Source: Pontibacterium granulatum (GTDB taxonomy: Bacteria > Pseudomonadota > Gammaproteobacteria > Pseudomonadales > Balneatricaceae). Taken from it: a DNA stretch of 64,000 nucleotides. The notes beneath the pieces were generated by a model. It did no database searches. It saw only the letters and a program-made list of their open reading frames with translations, and was not told the DNA's origin. Within the stretch, counting starts at the first letter, position 1; every line of letters starts with the position of its first letter. A program made the position numbers and the translations under genes. The DNA lies in assembly GCF_029961155.1 (NCBI RefSeq), contig NZ_JASBRH010000004.1, positions 124,001 through 188,000 of the forward strand, given 5' to 3'. Positions 47,113-57,398 of this stretch are shown here, piece after piece.

Positions 47113-49760
47113 CGCTCAGGCTTCTTTGCCGCTCTTTTTGGCGCTTTCTTGGTGCCCTTTTTAGTTGCGGCTGTTGCCGCTACCGTCTTCTTCACGGATG
47201 CCTTCTTACCCGCCTTGCCCTTGCGCTTCAGGGACTTCTTGCTCTTGCCTTTGGATTTCGGTGCCAGCTCTGCCAACTCCCGTTCAGCCGGAGAGAGCTG
47301 TTCCAAGCGCACTTTTTCCTTAGCCTCCCCCTCTTTCTTGCGGCGTGGATTGTGTGGCTCTTTTGCTTTGGCTTGGCTTGAGACCGGACGCTTGCGCGGC
47401 TTGCGGCTGCTCTCCCACTCATGTTTGCTGCCGTAATCGGCCTTACGACCGACTTCGGATGGCGCACTGATCTTGCCTTCTGCCAGCAACTGGCGCTTTT
47501 TCACCTTTTCACGGGTTTCGATGGCTTTCACCAGTTCAAAGTCGATCTTGCGCTCGTCCAGATCCACACGCACCACCTGCACACGCAGGCGATCACCCAA
47601 ACGGAAGTTCTTGCGGGTACGCTCGCCCACCAGACGTTGCTTGGCTGCATCAAAGTTGTAGTAGTCCCCTGGCAGTGCGGTGACATGGATCAGGCCTTCA
47701 ACGAACACGTCTTCCAGTTCAACAAACACACCGAAGCCGGTCACGGCGGAGATCACACCATCAAACTCTTCGCCCACCTGGTCCTGCATGTATTCACACT
47801 TCAGCCATGCCACCACGTCACGGGTTGCGTCATCCGCCCGACGCTCGGTCATGGAACAGTGCTCACCCAGCTGCAGCATCTGCTCCAGAGTGTAGCCATA
47901 CTGGAAGTCTAGGTTAGGACTGAACTCTTCCGGACGCCCGATGGAGCGATCCTCTTTAGCCGAGTGAATCATGGCGCGGATTGCACGGTGCACCATCAGA
48001 TCCGGGTAGCGGCGAATCGGGGAGGTGAAGTGTGTATAAGCAGGGTATGCCAGACCAAAGTGGCCTTTGTTGTCCGGGCTATAAACCGCCTGCCGCATGG
48101 AGCGCAGCATCATGGTCTGGATCAGGTGCCGGTCCGGACGCCCCTCAATCTGCTCTGCCAACAGCTGGTAGTCGGCCGGCGTGGGTTCTTCACCCCCGCC
48201 CAGATTCAGCCCCAGCTCGCCCAGATAGGCGCGCAGGCTACTTAGTTTCTGCTCCTTCGGCCCTTCATGGATACGGTACAGGGAAGGCACCTTCAGCTTG
48301 GCCAGGAAGCGCGCGGTCGCGACGTTGGCGCACAGCATGCATTCCTCGATCAGCTTGTGGGCATCGTTGCGGTACACCGGCACGATCTTCTCGATCTTGC
48401 GCTCGTCACCAAACAGGATACGGGTTTCGGTAGTTTCGAAATCGATCGCACCACGTTCCTCGCGGGCCGCACGCAGGCTGTGATAGAGGCCGTGCAGGGT
48501 TTCCAGATGCGGCACCAGATCGGCGTACTGACCACGCAGGGACTTGCCGTCTTTGCTCTCCGGTTCCATCAGCATCTTCCCCACCTTGGTGTAGGTTAGA
48601 CGTGCGTGAGATTGGATCACCGCCTCGTAGAACTTGTATCCTGACAAGTTACCCGCGGCACTGATGGTCATCTCACACACCATCGCCAAGCGGTCGACGT
48701 GTGGATTCAGGGAACAGAGGCCGTTAGAGAGTAGCTCCGGCAGCATCGGTACTACGAACTCAGGGAAGTAGACCGAGTTACCGCGGTTGTGGCCTTCCAG
48801 ATCCAGCGCACTGCCGGGACGTACATACCAGGACACATCCGCAATCGCCACCCACAGACGCCAGCCGCCTGAATTTTTCTTCTCCGCAAATACGGCATCG
48901 TCAAAGTCTTTGGCATCCTCACCGTCGATGGTTACCAGCGGAAGATGGCGCAGATCAACACGGTTGGCCTTGGCACTCTCCTCCACCTCGGCTGTCAGAT
49001 CGCCGATCTCCTGACGCACCTGGTCCGGCCATTCGTTGGGTACATCGTGGTTGGCGATCGCAACCTTGATCTCCATACCCGGCGCCATATGGTCGCCTAA
49101 CACCTCAACTACATGGGCCTGTGGCATCTGGCGTTTACCCGGCTGGCGGAACACCTCGACGATCACCAACTGCTGGTCGTTGTACTCCAGACGGTTTTCC
49201 GGGTTCGGCACGATCAATACTTTCTGGGTGACACGCTGGTTTTCCGGGATCAACTCACCAAAACCATTTTCACCGGTGAAACGCCCCACCAACTTGCGGG
49301 TGCAGTGTTCCAGTACCTCAACAATCTTACCTTCGCGGCGACCTTTGTGATCGACACCGACTTCCTGCACCAGCACACGGTCGCCATCAAATACCTGACG
49401 CATCTCGCGGGGCGTCAGAAACAGGTCATCACCACCCTCGTCGGGCTGCACAAAACCAAAACCGTCACGGTGACCGATCACTCGGCCCTGAATCAGCGAC
49501 ATACGCTTAATCAGACAGAACTCGTTCTTACGGTTGCTCATCAACTGGCCGTCACGGCACATCGCCTTGAGACGGTGCATCAGCGGGTCTGCCACGGCCG
49601 GATCATAGATCTCCAGCTCGCGACACAGGTGACGATGGCTGATCGGTGCGTTCCAGTTATCCAAGAACTCCATGATGAAAGCGCGGCTCGGAATCGCGTT
49701 ACCGTATTTCTCCGCCTCTGCGGCAGCCTGAGGGTCTTTTTCGATCCAGTTATTACCCAT
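47109..49760 (-). CDS. rnr: Ribonuclease R
   Basis: RNase R is a processive 3'-5' exoribonuclease that degrades structured RNA. The 883-residue protein has an N-terminal helix-turn-helix and cold-shock domains, then the RNB catalytic domain with DGEDAKDFDDAVFA and its metal-binding aspartates. An S1 domain follows (GEEFDGVISAVTGFGVFVEL). A long Lys/Arg-rich tail (from about 745) is typical of RNase R and separates it from RNase II. Its end overlaps the convergent DedA-PAP2 gene. Confidence 0.96.
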   Translation of the reverse strand: MGNNWIEKDPQAAAEAEKYGNAIPSRAFIMEFLDNWNAPISHRHLCRELEIYDPAVADPLMHRLKAMCRDGQLMSNRKNEFCLIKRMSLIQGRVIGHRDGFGFVQPDEGGDDLFLTPREMRQVFDGDRVLVQEVGVDHKGRREGKIVEVLEHCTRKLVGRFTGENGFGELIPENQRVTQKVLIVPNPENRLEYNDQQLVIVEVFRQPGKRQMPQAHVVEVLGDHMAPGMEIKVAIANHDVPNEWPDQVRQEIGDLTAEVEESAKANRVDLRHLPLVTIDGEDAKDFDDAVFAEKKNSGGWRLWVAIADVSWYVRPGSALDLEGHNRGNSVYFPEFVVPMLPELLSNGLCSLNPHVDRLAMVCEMTISAAGNLSGYKFYEAVIQSHARLTYTKVGKMLMEPESKDGKSLRGQYADLVPHLETLHGLYHSLRAAREERGAIDFETTETRILFGDERKIEKIVPVYRNDAHKLIEECMLCANVATARFLAKLKVPSLYRIHEGPKEQKLSSLRAYLGELGLNLGGGEEPTPADYQLLAEQIEGRPDRHLIQTMMLRSMRQAVYSPDNKGHFGLAYPAYTHFTSPIRRYPDLMVHRAIRAMIHSAKEDRSIGRPEEFSPNLDFQYGYTLEQMLQLGEHCSMTERRADDATRDVVAWLKCEYMQDQVGEEFDGVISAVTGFGVFVELEDVFVEGLIHVTALPGDYYNFDAAKQRLVGERTRKNFRLGDRLRVQVVRVDLDERKIDFELVKAIETREKVKKRQLLAEGKISAPSEVGRKADYGSKHEWESSRKPRKRPVSSQAKAKEPHNPRRKKEGEAKEKVRLEQLSPAERELAELAPKSKGKSKKSLKRKGKAGKKASVKKTVAATAATKKGTKKAPKRAAKKPER

Positions 49761-49870
49761 ACGGATGGTTTTGCCTATTCAATTCGAAATCTATTTTTAT
49801 GAGTCTAACGCATGTCGTGCTTTCTATCTTCATTTCAGGCACTTAGCAGGTGTTTTATCGGCCATAAAAC

Positions 49871-49899
49871 AAAAAAAGCCAGCATTTAGCTGGCTTTTT
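49871..49899 (-). terminator. Terminator after secF
   Basis: On the minus strand, AAAAAGCCAGC pairs with GCTGGCTTTTTTT around a 5-nt loop, followed by a T-run. It lies 17 nt after the secF stop codon. Confidence 0.9.
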
Positions 49900-49915
49900 G
49901 TTGGCTCGGAGGGAA

Positions 49916-50830
49916 TTAAGGACGGTCGTCGACCTCCTCTTCCTTCTCCGGCGGCATCAGGTCTTCCTTGGTCAGGTTCATCATGATCAGTACGTTCGCC
50001 GCCACGTAGATGGAGGAGTAGGTACCGATCAACACACCGACCAGCAGAGCAACAGCGAAGCCATGGATCATCTCACCGCCAAACACCGCCAGCGCAACCA
50101 ATACCAGCAAGGTGGTCAAGGAGGTCACCAAGGTACGGCCCAGCGTTTGACTGAGGGAGATGTTCATAATCTCGATTGTTGATCCCTTACGTACCTTGCG
50201 GAAGTTCTCGCGGATACGGTCGGACACAACGATGGTATCGTTGAGGGAGTAACCGATTACCGCCAGCACCGCTGCGAGCACCGTCAGGTCGAAATCCAGC
50301 TGGAATACAGAGAAGAAGCCCAGCACGATCAGTACGTCGTGCGCCAAGGCCGATACCGCACCCACAGAGAACTTGAACTGGAAGCGAAACGCCACGTACA
50401 CCATGATCATGAACAGTGCCAGCAACATACCCAGACCACCCTGTTCGCGCAGCTCCTCACCCACCTGGGCACCCACGAACTCGTTACGGCGCAGGGTCAG
50501 CTCCTGAGTTTCACCTTCCTGCAGCGCAGCAACCACCTTGTCACCCAGTTTCGGGTCGTGGTCCTGGCCCAGACGGATCAGGATGTCGGTCGGCGAACCA
50601 AAGGTCTGTACCACTGCATCGTCGTAACCCGCTGCTTCCAGCTGGCCACGCACTCGGTTCAGGTCAGCGGGCTGTTCGTAACCCACTTCCACCAGGCTAC
50701 CGCCGGTGAAGTCCAGACCCATTTTAAGGCCGTTAACCGCCAGGGAACCGATCGAGATCAGCAGTAGGACTGCCGAGAACACTGTCGCAACTTTGCGCAG
50801 GCCCATGAAGTTCAAAATCTTTTCAGTCAT
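49916..50830 (-). CDS. secF: Protein translocase subunit SecF
   Basis: SecF works with SecD as a proton-driven helper of the Sec translocon. The 304-residue protein starts MTEKILNFMGL and has six membrane helices. The RND-family P1 domain contains GLDFTGGSLVEVGY. Later helices carry FDLTVLAAVLAVIGYSLNDT and GRTLVTSLTTLLVL. The ATG at 50830 follows GGGAG; the longer frame would run into secD. It is 13 nt behind secD. Confidence 0.96.
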   Translation of the reverse strand: MTEKILNFMGLRKVATVFSAVLLLISIGSLAVNGLKMGLDFTGGSLVEVGYEQPADLNRVRGQLEAAGYDDAVVQTFGSPTDILIRLGQDHDPKLGDKVVAALQEGETQELTLRRNEFVGAQVGEELREQGGLGMLLALFMIMVYVAFRFQFKFSVGAVSALAHDVLIVLGFFSVFQLDFDLTVLAAVLAVIGYSLNDTIVVSDRIRENFRKVRKGSTIEIMNISLSQTLGRTLVTSLTTLLVLVALAVFGGEMIHGFAVALLVGVLIGTYSSIYVAANVLIMMNLTKEDLMPPEKEEEVDDRP

Positions 50831-50843
50831 CTCTTTTGCTCCC

Positions 50844-52697
50844 TCAGATCGACAGCTTCTTAAGCTGGCGACCACCGTAGGCCAGGTTAACCAGTGCACG
50901 GGTGACCATGATCGCAGTGAACATGGAGGTCAGGATACCCACGGACAGAGTGATGGCGAAGCCTTTCACCGGACCGGTACCCATAGCGAACAGGATCACT
51001 GCCGCCAGCAGGGTGGTGATGTTGGCATCAAAGATGGTGGTGAATGCGCGCTCGAAACCGGCGTGGATCGCAGACTGCGGCGGCAAGCCGTTCTTCAACT
51101 CCTCCTTGATACGGGAGAAGATCAAAACGTTGGCGTCCACGGCCATACCTACGGTCAGTACGATACCGGCGATCCCCGGCAGGGTCAGGGTTGCCGACAA
51201 CATCGACATCACCGCCACCAGCAACACCAGGTTCAGGGTCAGCGCCACATTCGCCAGCAGACCAAACACGCGGTAGTACACCAGCATGAAGATCAATACC
51301 AGCGCAAAACCAATCTGTACAGAGGTCAAACCCAGCTCGATGTTTTCCGCCCCCAGGCTCGGCCCCACGGTGCGCTCTTCCACGAAGTAGATCGGCGCGG
51401 CCAGAGCACCGGCACGTAGCAGTAGTGCCAGCTCGGAGGATTCACCTGCACCGTCCAGGCCGGTGATACGGAACTGGTTACCCAGTACGGACTGGATGGT
51501 CGCCAGGGAGATAATCTTCTTCTCCTGGTAGCGAACCTTCTCAGTCACGGTCTCGCCGTTCACCTGCTTGGTAACCGTACGCTCTTTGTCCTCTACGAAC
51601 AGGACCGCCATACGACGCTTAACCGCGTTGCGGGTGGTACGGTTCATCAGCTCGCCACCCTGGCTATCCAGGTTGATGTTAACCTGCGGCATGCCGTTTT
51701 CATCGAAGCTCGCCTGTGCGTTGGCTACGTTATCACCCTTGATGATAATCGCCTTTTCCAGCACGGCTGTGCGGCCCGGCTCACTGCGGAATTCATAGGT
51801 TTCGGTGGTCGCACGGGAAGCGGTCGTCTTCGCTTCCAGGCGAAACTCCAGCGTTGCGGTCTTACCGATAATCTTCTTCGCCGCTGCAGTGTCCTGAATA
51901 CCCGGTAGCTGAACCACGATACGGTTACGACCCTGACGCTGTACCAGCGGTTCGGCCACACCCAGTTCGTTCACACGGTTACGCAGGGTCGTCAGGTTCT
52001 GTTTCAGCGCGTAGTCTTCGATCTCGCGAATCTTGGCTTCAGACAGGTTCACCACCACGTAGTACGCACCGTCGCGGTCATCGTTGGTGATTAGGAAATC
52101 CGGGTACTCCTTGCGCAGGAAACTCAGCGCCTCATCGCGGGTATCCATTTTCGGAAACTTCACCGCCAACGCGCCGTTCTCCAGAGTATCCACGGTACGG
52201 TAACGCAGCTTCTCGTCCCGCAGCTTACGCTTGATCTCGGAGTTGTAGTTGTCCAGCTTCTGCGCCACCGCCGTTGGCAGGTCAACTTCCAGCAGGAAGT
52301 GCACACCGCCACGCAGGTCCAGACCCAGCTTCATTGGACCGGCGCCGATGGAGGTCAGCCATTCCGGCGTGGTCTGCGCCAGGTTAAGCGCTGCAACGTA
52401 GTTATCGCCAACAACACTGGCAACAATGTCTTTCGCCTTCAGCTGCGCTTCACCATCCGGGAAACGGACCAGACCGTTACGTTCGTTCAGCTCGGAGGAT
52501 TTGATCTCAACACCCGCTTTTTCCAGGGCATTGGTTACACGGCTCATCAGGTTCTGATCGACCGTGTAGATATCTCGGGTGCCGGTCACCTGTATGGCGT
52601 GGTCATCCGGATAGAGGTTTGGTGCAGCGTATAACGCACCCAGTGCCAGTACGAATACGACCAGCAGGTTTTTCCAGAGGGGGTATCGGTTGAGCAT
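50844..52697 (-). CDS. secD: Protein translocase subunit SecD
   Basis: A 617-residue inner-membrane protein of six helices with a large periplasmic domain. Motifs are GLDLRGGVHFLLEVD near residue 125 and the C-terminal block GIVLTVGMAVDANVLIFSRI, with the conserved Asp in the helix. It assists protein export with SecF and YajC. A hairpin terminator lies between yajC and this gene, suggesting differential expression. Confidence 0.96.
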   Translation of the reverse strand: MLNRYPLWKNLLVVFVLALGALYAAPNLYPDDHAIQVTGTRDIYTVDQNLMSRVTNALEKAGVEIKSSELNERNGLVRFPDGEAQLKAKDIVASVVGDNYVAALNLAQTTPEWLTSIGAGPMKLGLDLRGGVHFLLEVDLPTAVAQKLDNYNSEIKRKLRDEKLRYRTVDTLENGALAVKFPKMDTRDEALSFLRKEYPDFLITNDDRDGAYYVVVNLSEAKIREIEDYALKQNLTTLRNRVNELGVAEPLVQRQGRNRIVVQLPGIQDTAAAKKIIGKTATLEFRLEAKTTASRATTETYEFRSEPGRTAVLEKAIIIKGDNVANAQASFDENGMPQVNINLDSQGGELMNRTTRNAVKRRMAVLFVEDKERTVTKQVNGETVTEKVRYQEKKIISLATIQSVLGNQFRITGLDGAGESSELALLLRAGALAAPIYFVEERTVGPSLGAENIELGLTSVQIGFALVLIFMLVYYRVFGLLANVALTLNLVLLVAVMSMLSATLTLPGIAGIVLTVGMAVDANVLIFSRIKEELKNGLPPQSAIHAGFERAFTTIFDANITTLLAAVILFAMGTGPVKGFAITLSVGILTSMFTAIMVTRALVNLAYGGRQLKKLSI

Positions 52698-52723
52698 AGT
52701 GCCCTGTCCCTATCAGATACAAA

Positions 52724-52747
52724 AACGCCACTTTGTAAGTGGCGTTT
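52724..52747 (-). terminator. Terminator-like hairpin between yajC and secD
   Basis: A 10-bp perfect stem (AACGCCACTT/AAGTGGCGTT) with a 3-nt loop is followed by TTTTTG on the minus strand. It lies inside the tgt-yajC-secD-secF series and may lower secDF expression relative to yajC. Confidence 0.75.
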
Positions 52748-52764
52748 CCTTATTAAGCGTTACA

Positions 52765-53094
52765 TCAGATGCTTTTCAGGGTGCCTTTTGGAAGTGCCGC
52801 AGACACGTGATTTTTCTGGAAAGTCAGCTCAGTACCTTCGCTTACCTCCAGAACAACGTAGTCGTCGTTCAGCTTAACCACTTTGCCCAGAATACCACCC
52901 GCAGTCAGCACTTCGTCACCTTTCGCCAGGCCGCCCACCAGTTCGCGGTGCTCTTTTGCACGTTTTGCCTGTGGGCGCCACATGAAGAAGTAGAAGATCA
53001 GACCGAAGCCGACCAGGAACAGAATGTTAAACAGACCGGAATCGGGTGCTACAGCAGCGCCTTCTGCGTATGCAGGAGAGATCAGGAAGCTCAT
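52765..53094 (-). CDS. yajC: Sec translocon accessory protein YajC
   Basis: A 109-residue protein with a single membrane helix (about 20-40, LFNILFLVGFGLIFYFFMW) followed by RPQAKRAKEHRELV. The conserved cytoplasmic block is GDEVLTAGGILGKVVKLNDD. It binds SecDF. It lies between tgt and secD, the usual arrangement. Confidence 0.95.
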   Translation of the reverse strand: MSFLISPAYAEGAAVAPDSGLFNILFLVGFGLIFYFFMWRPQAKRAKEHRELVGGLAKGDEVLTAGGILGKVVKLNDDYVVLEVSEGTELTFQKNHVSAALPKGTLKSI

Positions 53095-53133
53095 TCAGCT
53101 TACTCCACAACGTATAATAAATGTTCTTTTGAC

Positions 53134-55316
<2,183 letters not shown>

Positions 55317-55399
55317 GCAGCGTACTTACACTCGCAATTTGAAGACCGCGCATTCTAACGGAATTGCGAATTTTTTGCAGAAAAATGACCACTAAGTGA

Positions 55400-55427
55400 T
55401 TGACGCATCGTGAAACCTACCTATAAT
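55400..55427 (+). promoter_or_regulatory. Host tRNA-Leu promoter
   Basis: TTGACG (55400-55405) and TATAAT (55422-55427) are 16 nt apart, 13 nt before the tRNA 5' half. After insertion of the element this promoter reads through the broken half into the element's intron-containing tRNA. Confidence 0.85.
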
Positions 55428-55440
55428 ACGCCCTCACTGT

Positions 55441-55480
55441 GCCAGCGTGGTGAAATTGGTAGACACAGGGGATTCAAAAT
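55441..55480 (+). pseudogene. Host tRNA-Leu(CAA), 5' half cut by the element
   Basis: Forty nt form the acceptor strand, D-arm and 5' anticodon stem, with the anticodon CAA, then stop at the att core ATTCAAAAT. Joined to 61746-61792 they make a full 87-nt tRNA-Leu(CAA) with encoded CCA. The sequence after 55480 (TCTTTGAAT) belongs to the element. Confidence 0.9.
55472..55480 (+). repeat. attL core
   Basis: ATTCAAAAT, identical to the attR core at 61737-61745. It is centred on the anticodon CAA. To its right an inverted copy (TTTGAAT) lies at 55483-55489, giving the symmetry of a tyrosine-recombinase core site. Confidence 0.85.
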
Positions 55481-55554
55481 TCTTTGAATATAGAGCTTAA
55501 TGTGATATAAGGCTCTGATATTAAAGAGTTTTAACTCTTTATACAGCCCCAGAC

Positions 55555-55577
55555 CCAAGTTGTATGAGGTTGTATGA
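55555..55577 (+). repeat. Left arm-type repeats (TTGTATGA x2)
   Basis: TTGTATGA occurs at 55560-55567 and 55570-55577. The first is part of a 13-bp sequence (CCAAGTTGTATGA) also found at the right end (61656-61668). Position about 75 bp from the core suggests integrase arm-binding sites. Confidence 0.65.
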
Positions 55578-55581
55578 TTGT

Positions 55582-55948
55582 GCCAGCGTGGTGGAATTGG
55601 TAGACACAGGGGATTAGCGTAAGCCAGTGTCTTTAATAAACAGAGTCCCCCTTGCGAGTAATTGCAAGTGAGAAAAACTGGGTGAACTGCTGGGAAAGCT
55701 AAGGATTTTTAATCTATGCCAATCAGCATCCAAGCTCTCAGAGAGAGAAGGTTCAGAGACTACCTGAGCATGGCGACATGCTTAATAACAGGAAGTAGCT
55801 TAGTTTAGTAGCTGAGTGAAACAGCGCCCAGCCCTCATTTATTTGAGGTGATAATATAGTCCGACTACCGTGAAAACGTGTAGATTTTTGAGCGTCAAAA
55901 TCCCCCGCCCTAACAGGTGTGCCGGTTCGAGTCCGGCCGCTGGTACCA
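55582..55948 (+). tRNA. Element-borne tRNA-Leu(CAA) with a group I intron
   Basis: Exons are 55582-55614 (33 nt) and 55895-55948 (54 nt, encoded CCA); the 280-nt gap is a group I intron. Spliced, they give an 87-nt class II tRNA with anticodon stem GGGGA/TCCCC, loop TTCAAAA and anticodon CAA. It differs from the rejoined host tRNA at three positions: A13 to G, and two bases in the variable arm. G1 pairs with U72. It lies 140 nt downstream of the host tRNA promoter region and is closed by its own terminator. With the host gene broken, this may be the only source of this tRNA from the locus. Confidence 0.9.
55615..55894 (+). ncRNA. Group I self-splicing intron (IA-like) in tRNA-Leu anticodon loop
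   Basis: A 280-nt intron between U32 and U33. P1 pairs exon GGGGAT (55609-55614) with GTCCCC (55645-55650), leaving the expected U.G at the splice site. P2 is CTTGC/GCAAG. P3 is CTGGGTG (55678-55684) with CGCCCAG (55825-55831). P4 is TGCTG (55688-55692) with CAGCA (55724-55728). P7 is GACTA/TAGTC within the conserved R (GTTCAGAGACTA, 55751-55762) and S (GATAATATAGTCC) elements. P8 is 55833-55848 and P9 55865-55883, and the last base is G (55894). Extra hairpins between R and P3' (such as GCATG-GCGA-CATGC) point to subgroup IA. There is no homing endonuclease frame. Confidence 0.92.
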
Positions 55949-55964
55949 TCACCCCTAATTCCCT

Positions 55965-55991
55965 AAAAAGCCCATGAAATGGGCTTTTTTT
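55965..55991 (+). terminator. Terminator after the element tRNA
   Basis: A stem GCCCAT/ATGGGC with a 3-nt loop, preceded by A5 and followed by a T7 run, 17 nt after the encoded CCA. It should end transcription of the replacement tRNA. Confidence 0.9.
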
Positions 55992-56111
55992 GTCTTTTTT
56001 TCTTCAAAAACACATATCACTTTTTGTATCTTTCTATACAACCAGGCATATAGAAAAAATACAAAGCTTTGTATATTAAAAATATCAAATCTTATATATG
56101 ACTCTTCAATA

Positions 56112-56444
56112 TCAAAGAGCATAAGTTACAACATACAAAGATATACACAAAACCGTGGCAACCAAATCATGTCCAGCCACTACACTAAAGTGCTTATCCC
56201 AATTCCCAGCTGTTACAACAGCTCCATTAAGAATACTCGCAGCAATAAAAGCAACAATAGGCACATACCAATCAAAATTTATAAAACCCCACACGATTAC
56301 CGCGAATGCAGATACCATAGCCATTCCCTTGAACGCGAGAGAACCAAAACCGGGGTGAAAATACCCTCCCCTAGCAGCAATAGTGTGAACTCGTGCAGAA
56401 ATCAATCCAAACGTCAGCGCCAGAAAAAAAAGAACATACAACAT
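56112..56444 (-). CDS. Small membrane protein of the element
   Basis: A 110-residue protein with about three to four hydrophobic helices (MLYVLFFLALTFGLISARVH first, then VSAFAVIVWGFINF and VPIVAFIAASIL). The ATG has AAGGAG about 9 nt upstream. It resembles no family known to me. It is convergent with the tRNA and divergent from a secreted-protein gene. Confidence 0.6.
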   Translation of the reverse strand: MLYVLFFLALTFGLISARVHTIAARGGYFHPGFGSLAFKGMAMVSAFAVIVWGFINFDWYVPIVAFIAASILNGAVVTAGNWDKHFSVVAGHDLVATVLCISLYVVTYAL

Positions 56445-56517
56445 ATCCCAAAACTCCTTTTTGCACGATAGTATTTAATATCAATCCCTAGGCTAAACAA
56501 ACACAAGGATAGACTCA

Positions 56518-56934
56518 ATGAAAACAGTACGGACACTGACACTAGCTTCAATAACGTTGTTGAGCATCAGCGCATGGAGCAAAGAAGCACCTACAACCCA
56601 ACAAGAACAATGCTCCCTTGAAGCCTCTCCATATTACGATTCAGGTATAACCTCAAAAATGAGGCAAGGAACAAGCATTGAAATCAAATGCCTTTACTCC
56701 GCGATAGAGGAAGGGCTCACCCAAGCCATTCCCCTAAAAGAAGACAGAACCGAAGCTTTTTCATCATTAAAGAAAGCTGTCGAAGAAATCGGAAATAGCA
56801 ACTTCATACTAGAAACCAGAAACAAAAATTGCCATTTACACTGCGGAACTTCAACCCTATACACCCACAGAGTAATACAAATAAAATTACTGAGAGATTA
56901 CCTAGATAATATTAATTACATAAATAATAATTGA
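56518..56934 (+). CDS. Predicted exported protein of the element
   Basis: A 138-residue protein with a signal peptide (hydrophobic residues 7-20, ending ISAWSKEA). The mature part has four Cys (EQCSLE, IKCLYS, NCHLHCG), which could form disulphides in the periplasm. AAGGA stands 8 nt before the ATG. No family was recognised. Codon use is AT-rich, as in the rest of the element. Confidence 0.6.
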   Translation: MKTVRTLTLASITLLSISAWSKEAPTTQQEQCSLEASPYYDSGITSKMRQGTSIEIKCLYSAIEEGLTQAIPLKEDRTEAFSSLKKAVEEIGNSNFILETRNKNCHLHCGTSTLYTHRVIQIKLLRDYLDNINYINNN

Positions 56935-57014
56935 CAAAAATATTATAATATGATTGAAATTAATTTAATTATAAAATATAATATTATCTCCATTAGTCAT
57001 AAAGGAGATAATAT

Positions 57015-57353
57015 ATGGAAAACAAACTTATAGAATTTAATGAAGCACTTGAGACATTTGAAAAAATAGTAGAAGTGGAAAAAGAAATAAAATTAAATAA
57101 TAATCTAAAACCTGCTAGAGACTTTGTTCAAAAAAGCGCAGTTGAAAAAATAGAAATCGAAGAAAAAAGCACAATTATTCAATTTCTATCATTTATAAAG
57201 ATTGAAACAGCTTATGATTTCAAAAGACTAGAAAAAGATAAAGACCTAGAAAAGTTCATTTTAGAAGAACCCAATTGGATCGAAAACAAAAATGATTATA
57301 ACAAATTTATGGAATCTATCATTTCTCGACTTTTACGAGTCCAATCACTATAA
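57015..57353 (+). CDS. Hypothetical charged protein of the element
   Basis: A 112-residue protein rich in Lys and Glu, predicted helical (FNEALETFEKIVEVEKEIKL). A strong AAAGGAG ribosome-binding site stands 7 nt before the ATG. It is about 75% AT in coding sequence. No family was recognised, and an antitoxin- or regulator-like role would be a guess. Confidence 0.6.
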   Translation: MENKLIEFNEALETFEKIVEVEKEIKLNNNLKPARDFVQKSAVEKIEIEEKSTIIQFLSFIKIETAYDFKRLEKDKDLEKFILEEPNWIENKNDYNKFMESIISRLLRVQSL

Positions 57354-57359
57354 AAACCA

Positions 57360-57388
57360 CCCCCTATAGCCCAAAAAGCTAGAGGGGG
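57360..57388. terminator. Bidirectional hairpin between converging element genes
   Basis: A stem CCCCCT-TAGC/GCTA-AGGGGG with a 7-nt loop lies between two converging stop codons. It is flanked by A-rich and T-rich sequence, so it can stop both transcripts. Confidence 0.75.
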
Positions 57389-57398
57389 ATATTTACTT

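Noticed and set aside
55615-55894. Small insertion sequence or protein-coding insert in the tRNA
   Set aside because: There is no open frame, no terminal inverted repeats and no target duplication. The group I core elements explain the sequence.
55441-55948. Two tandem functional tRNA-Leu genes
   Set aside because: The first copy ends right after the anticodon and has no 3' half nearby. The missing half is found at 61739-61792.
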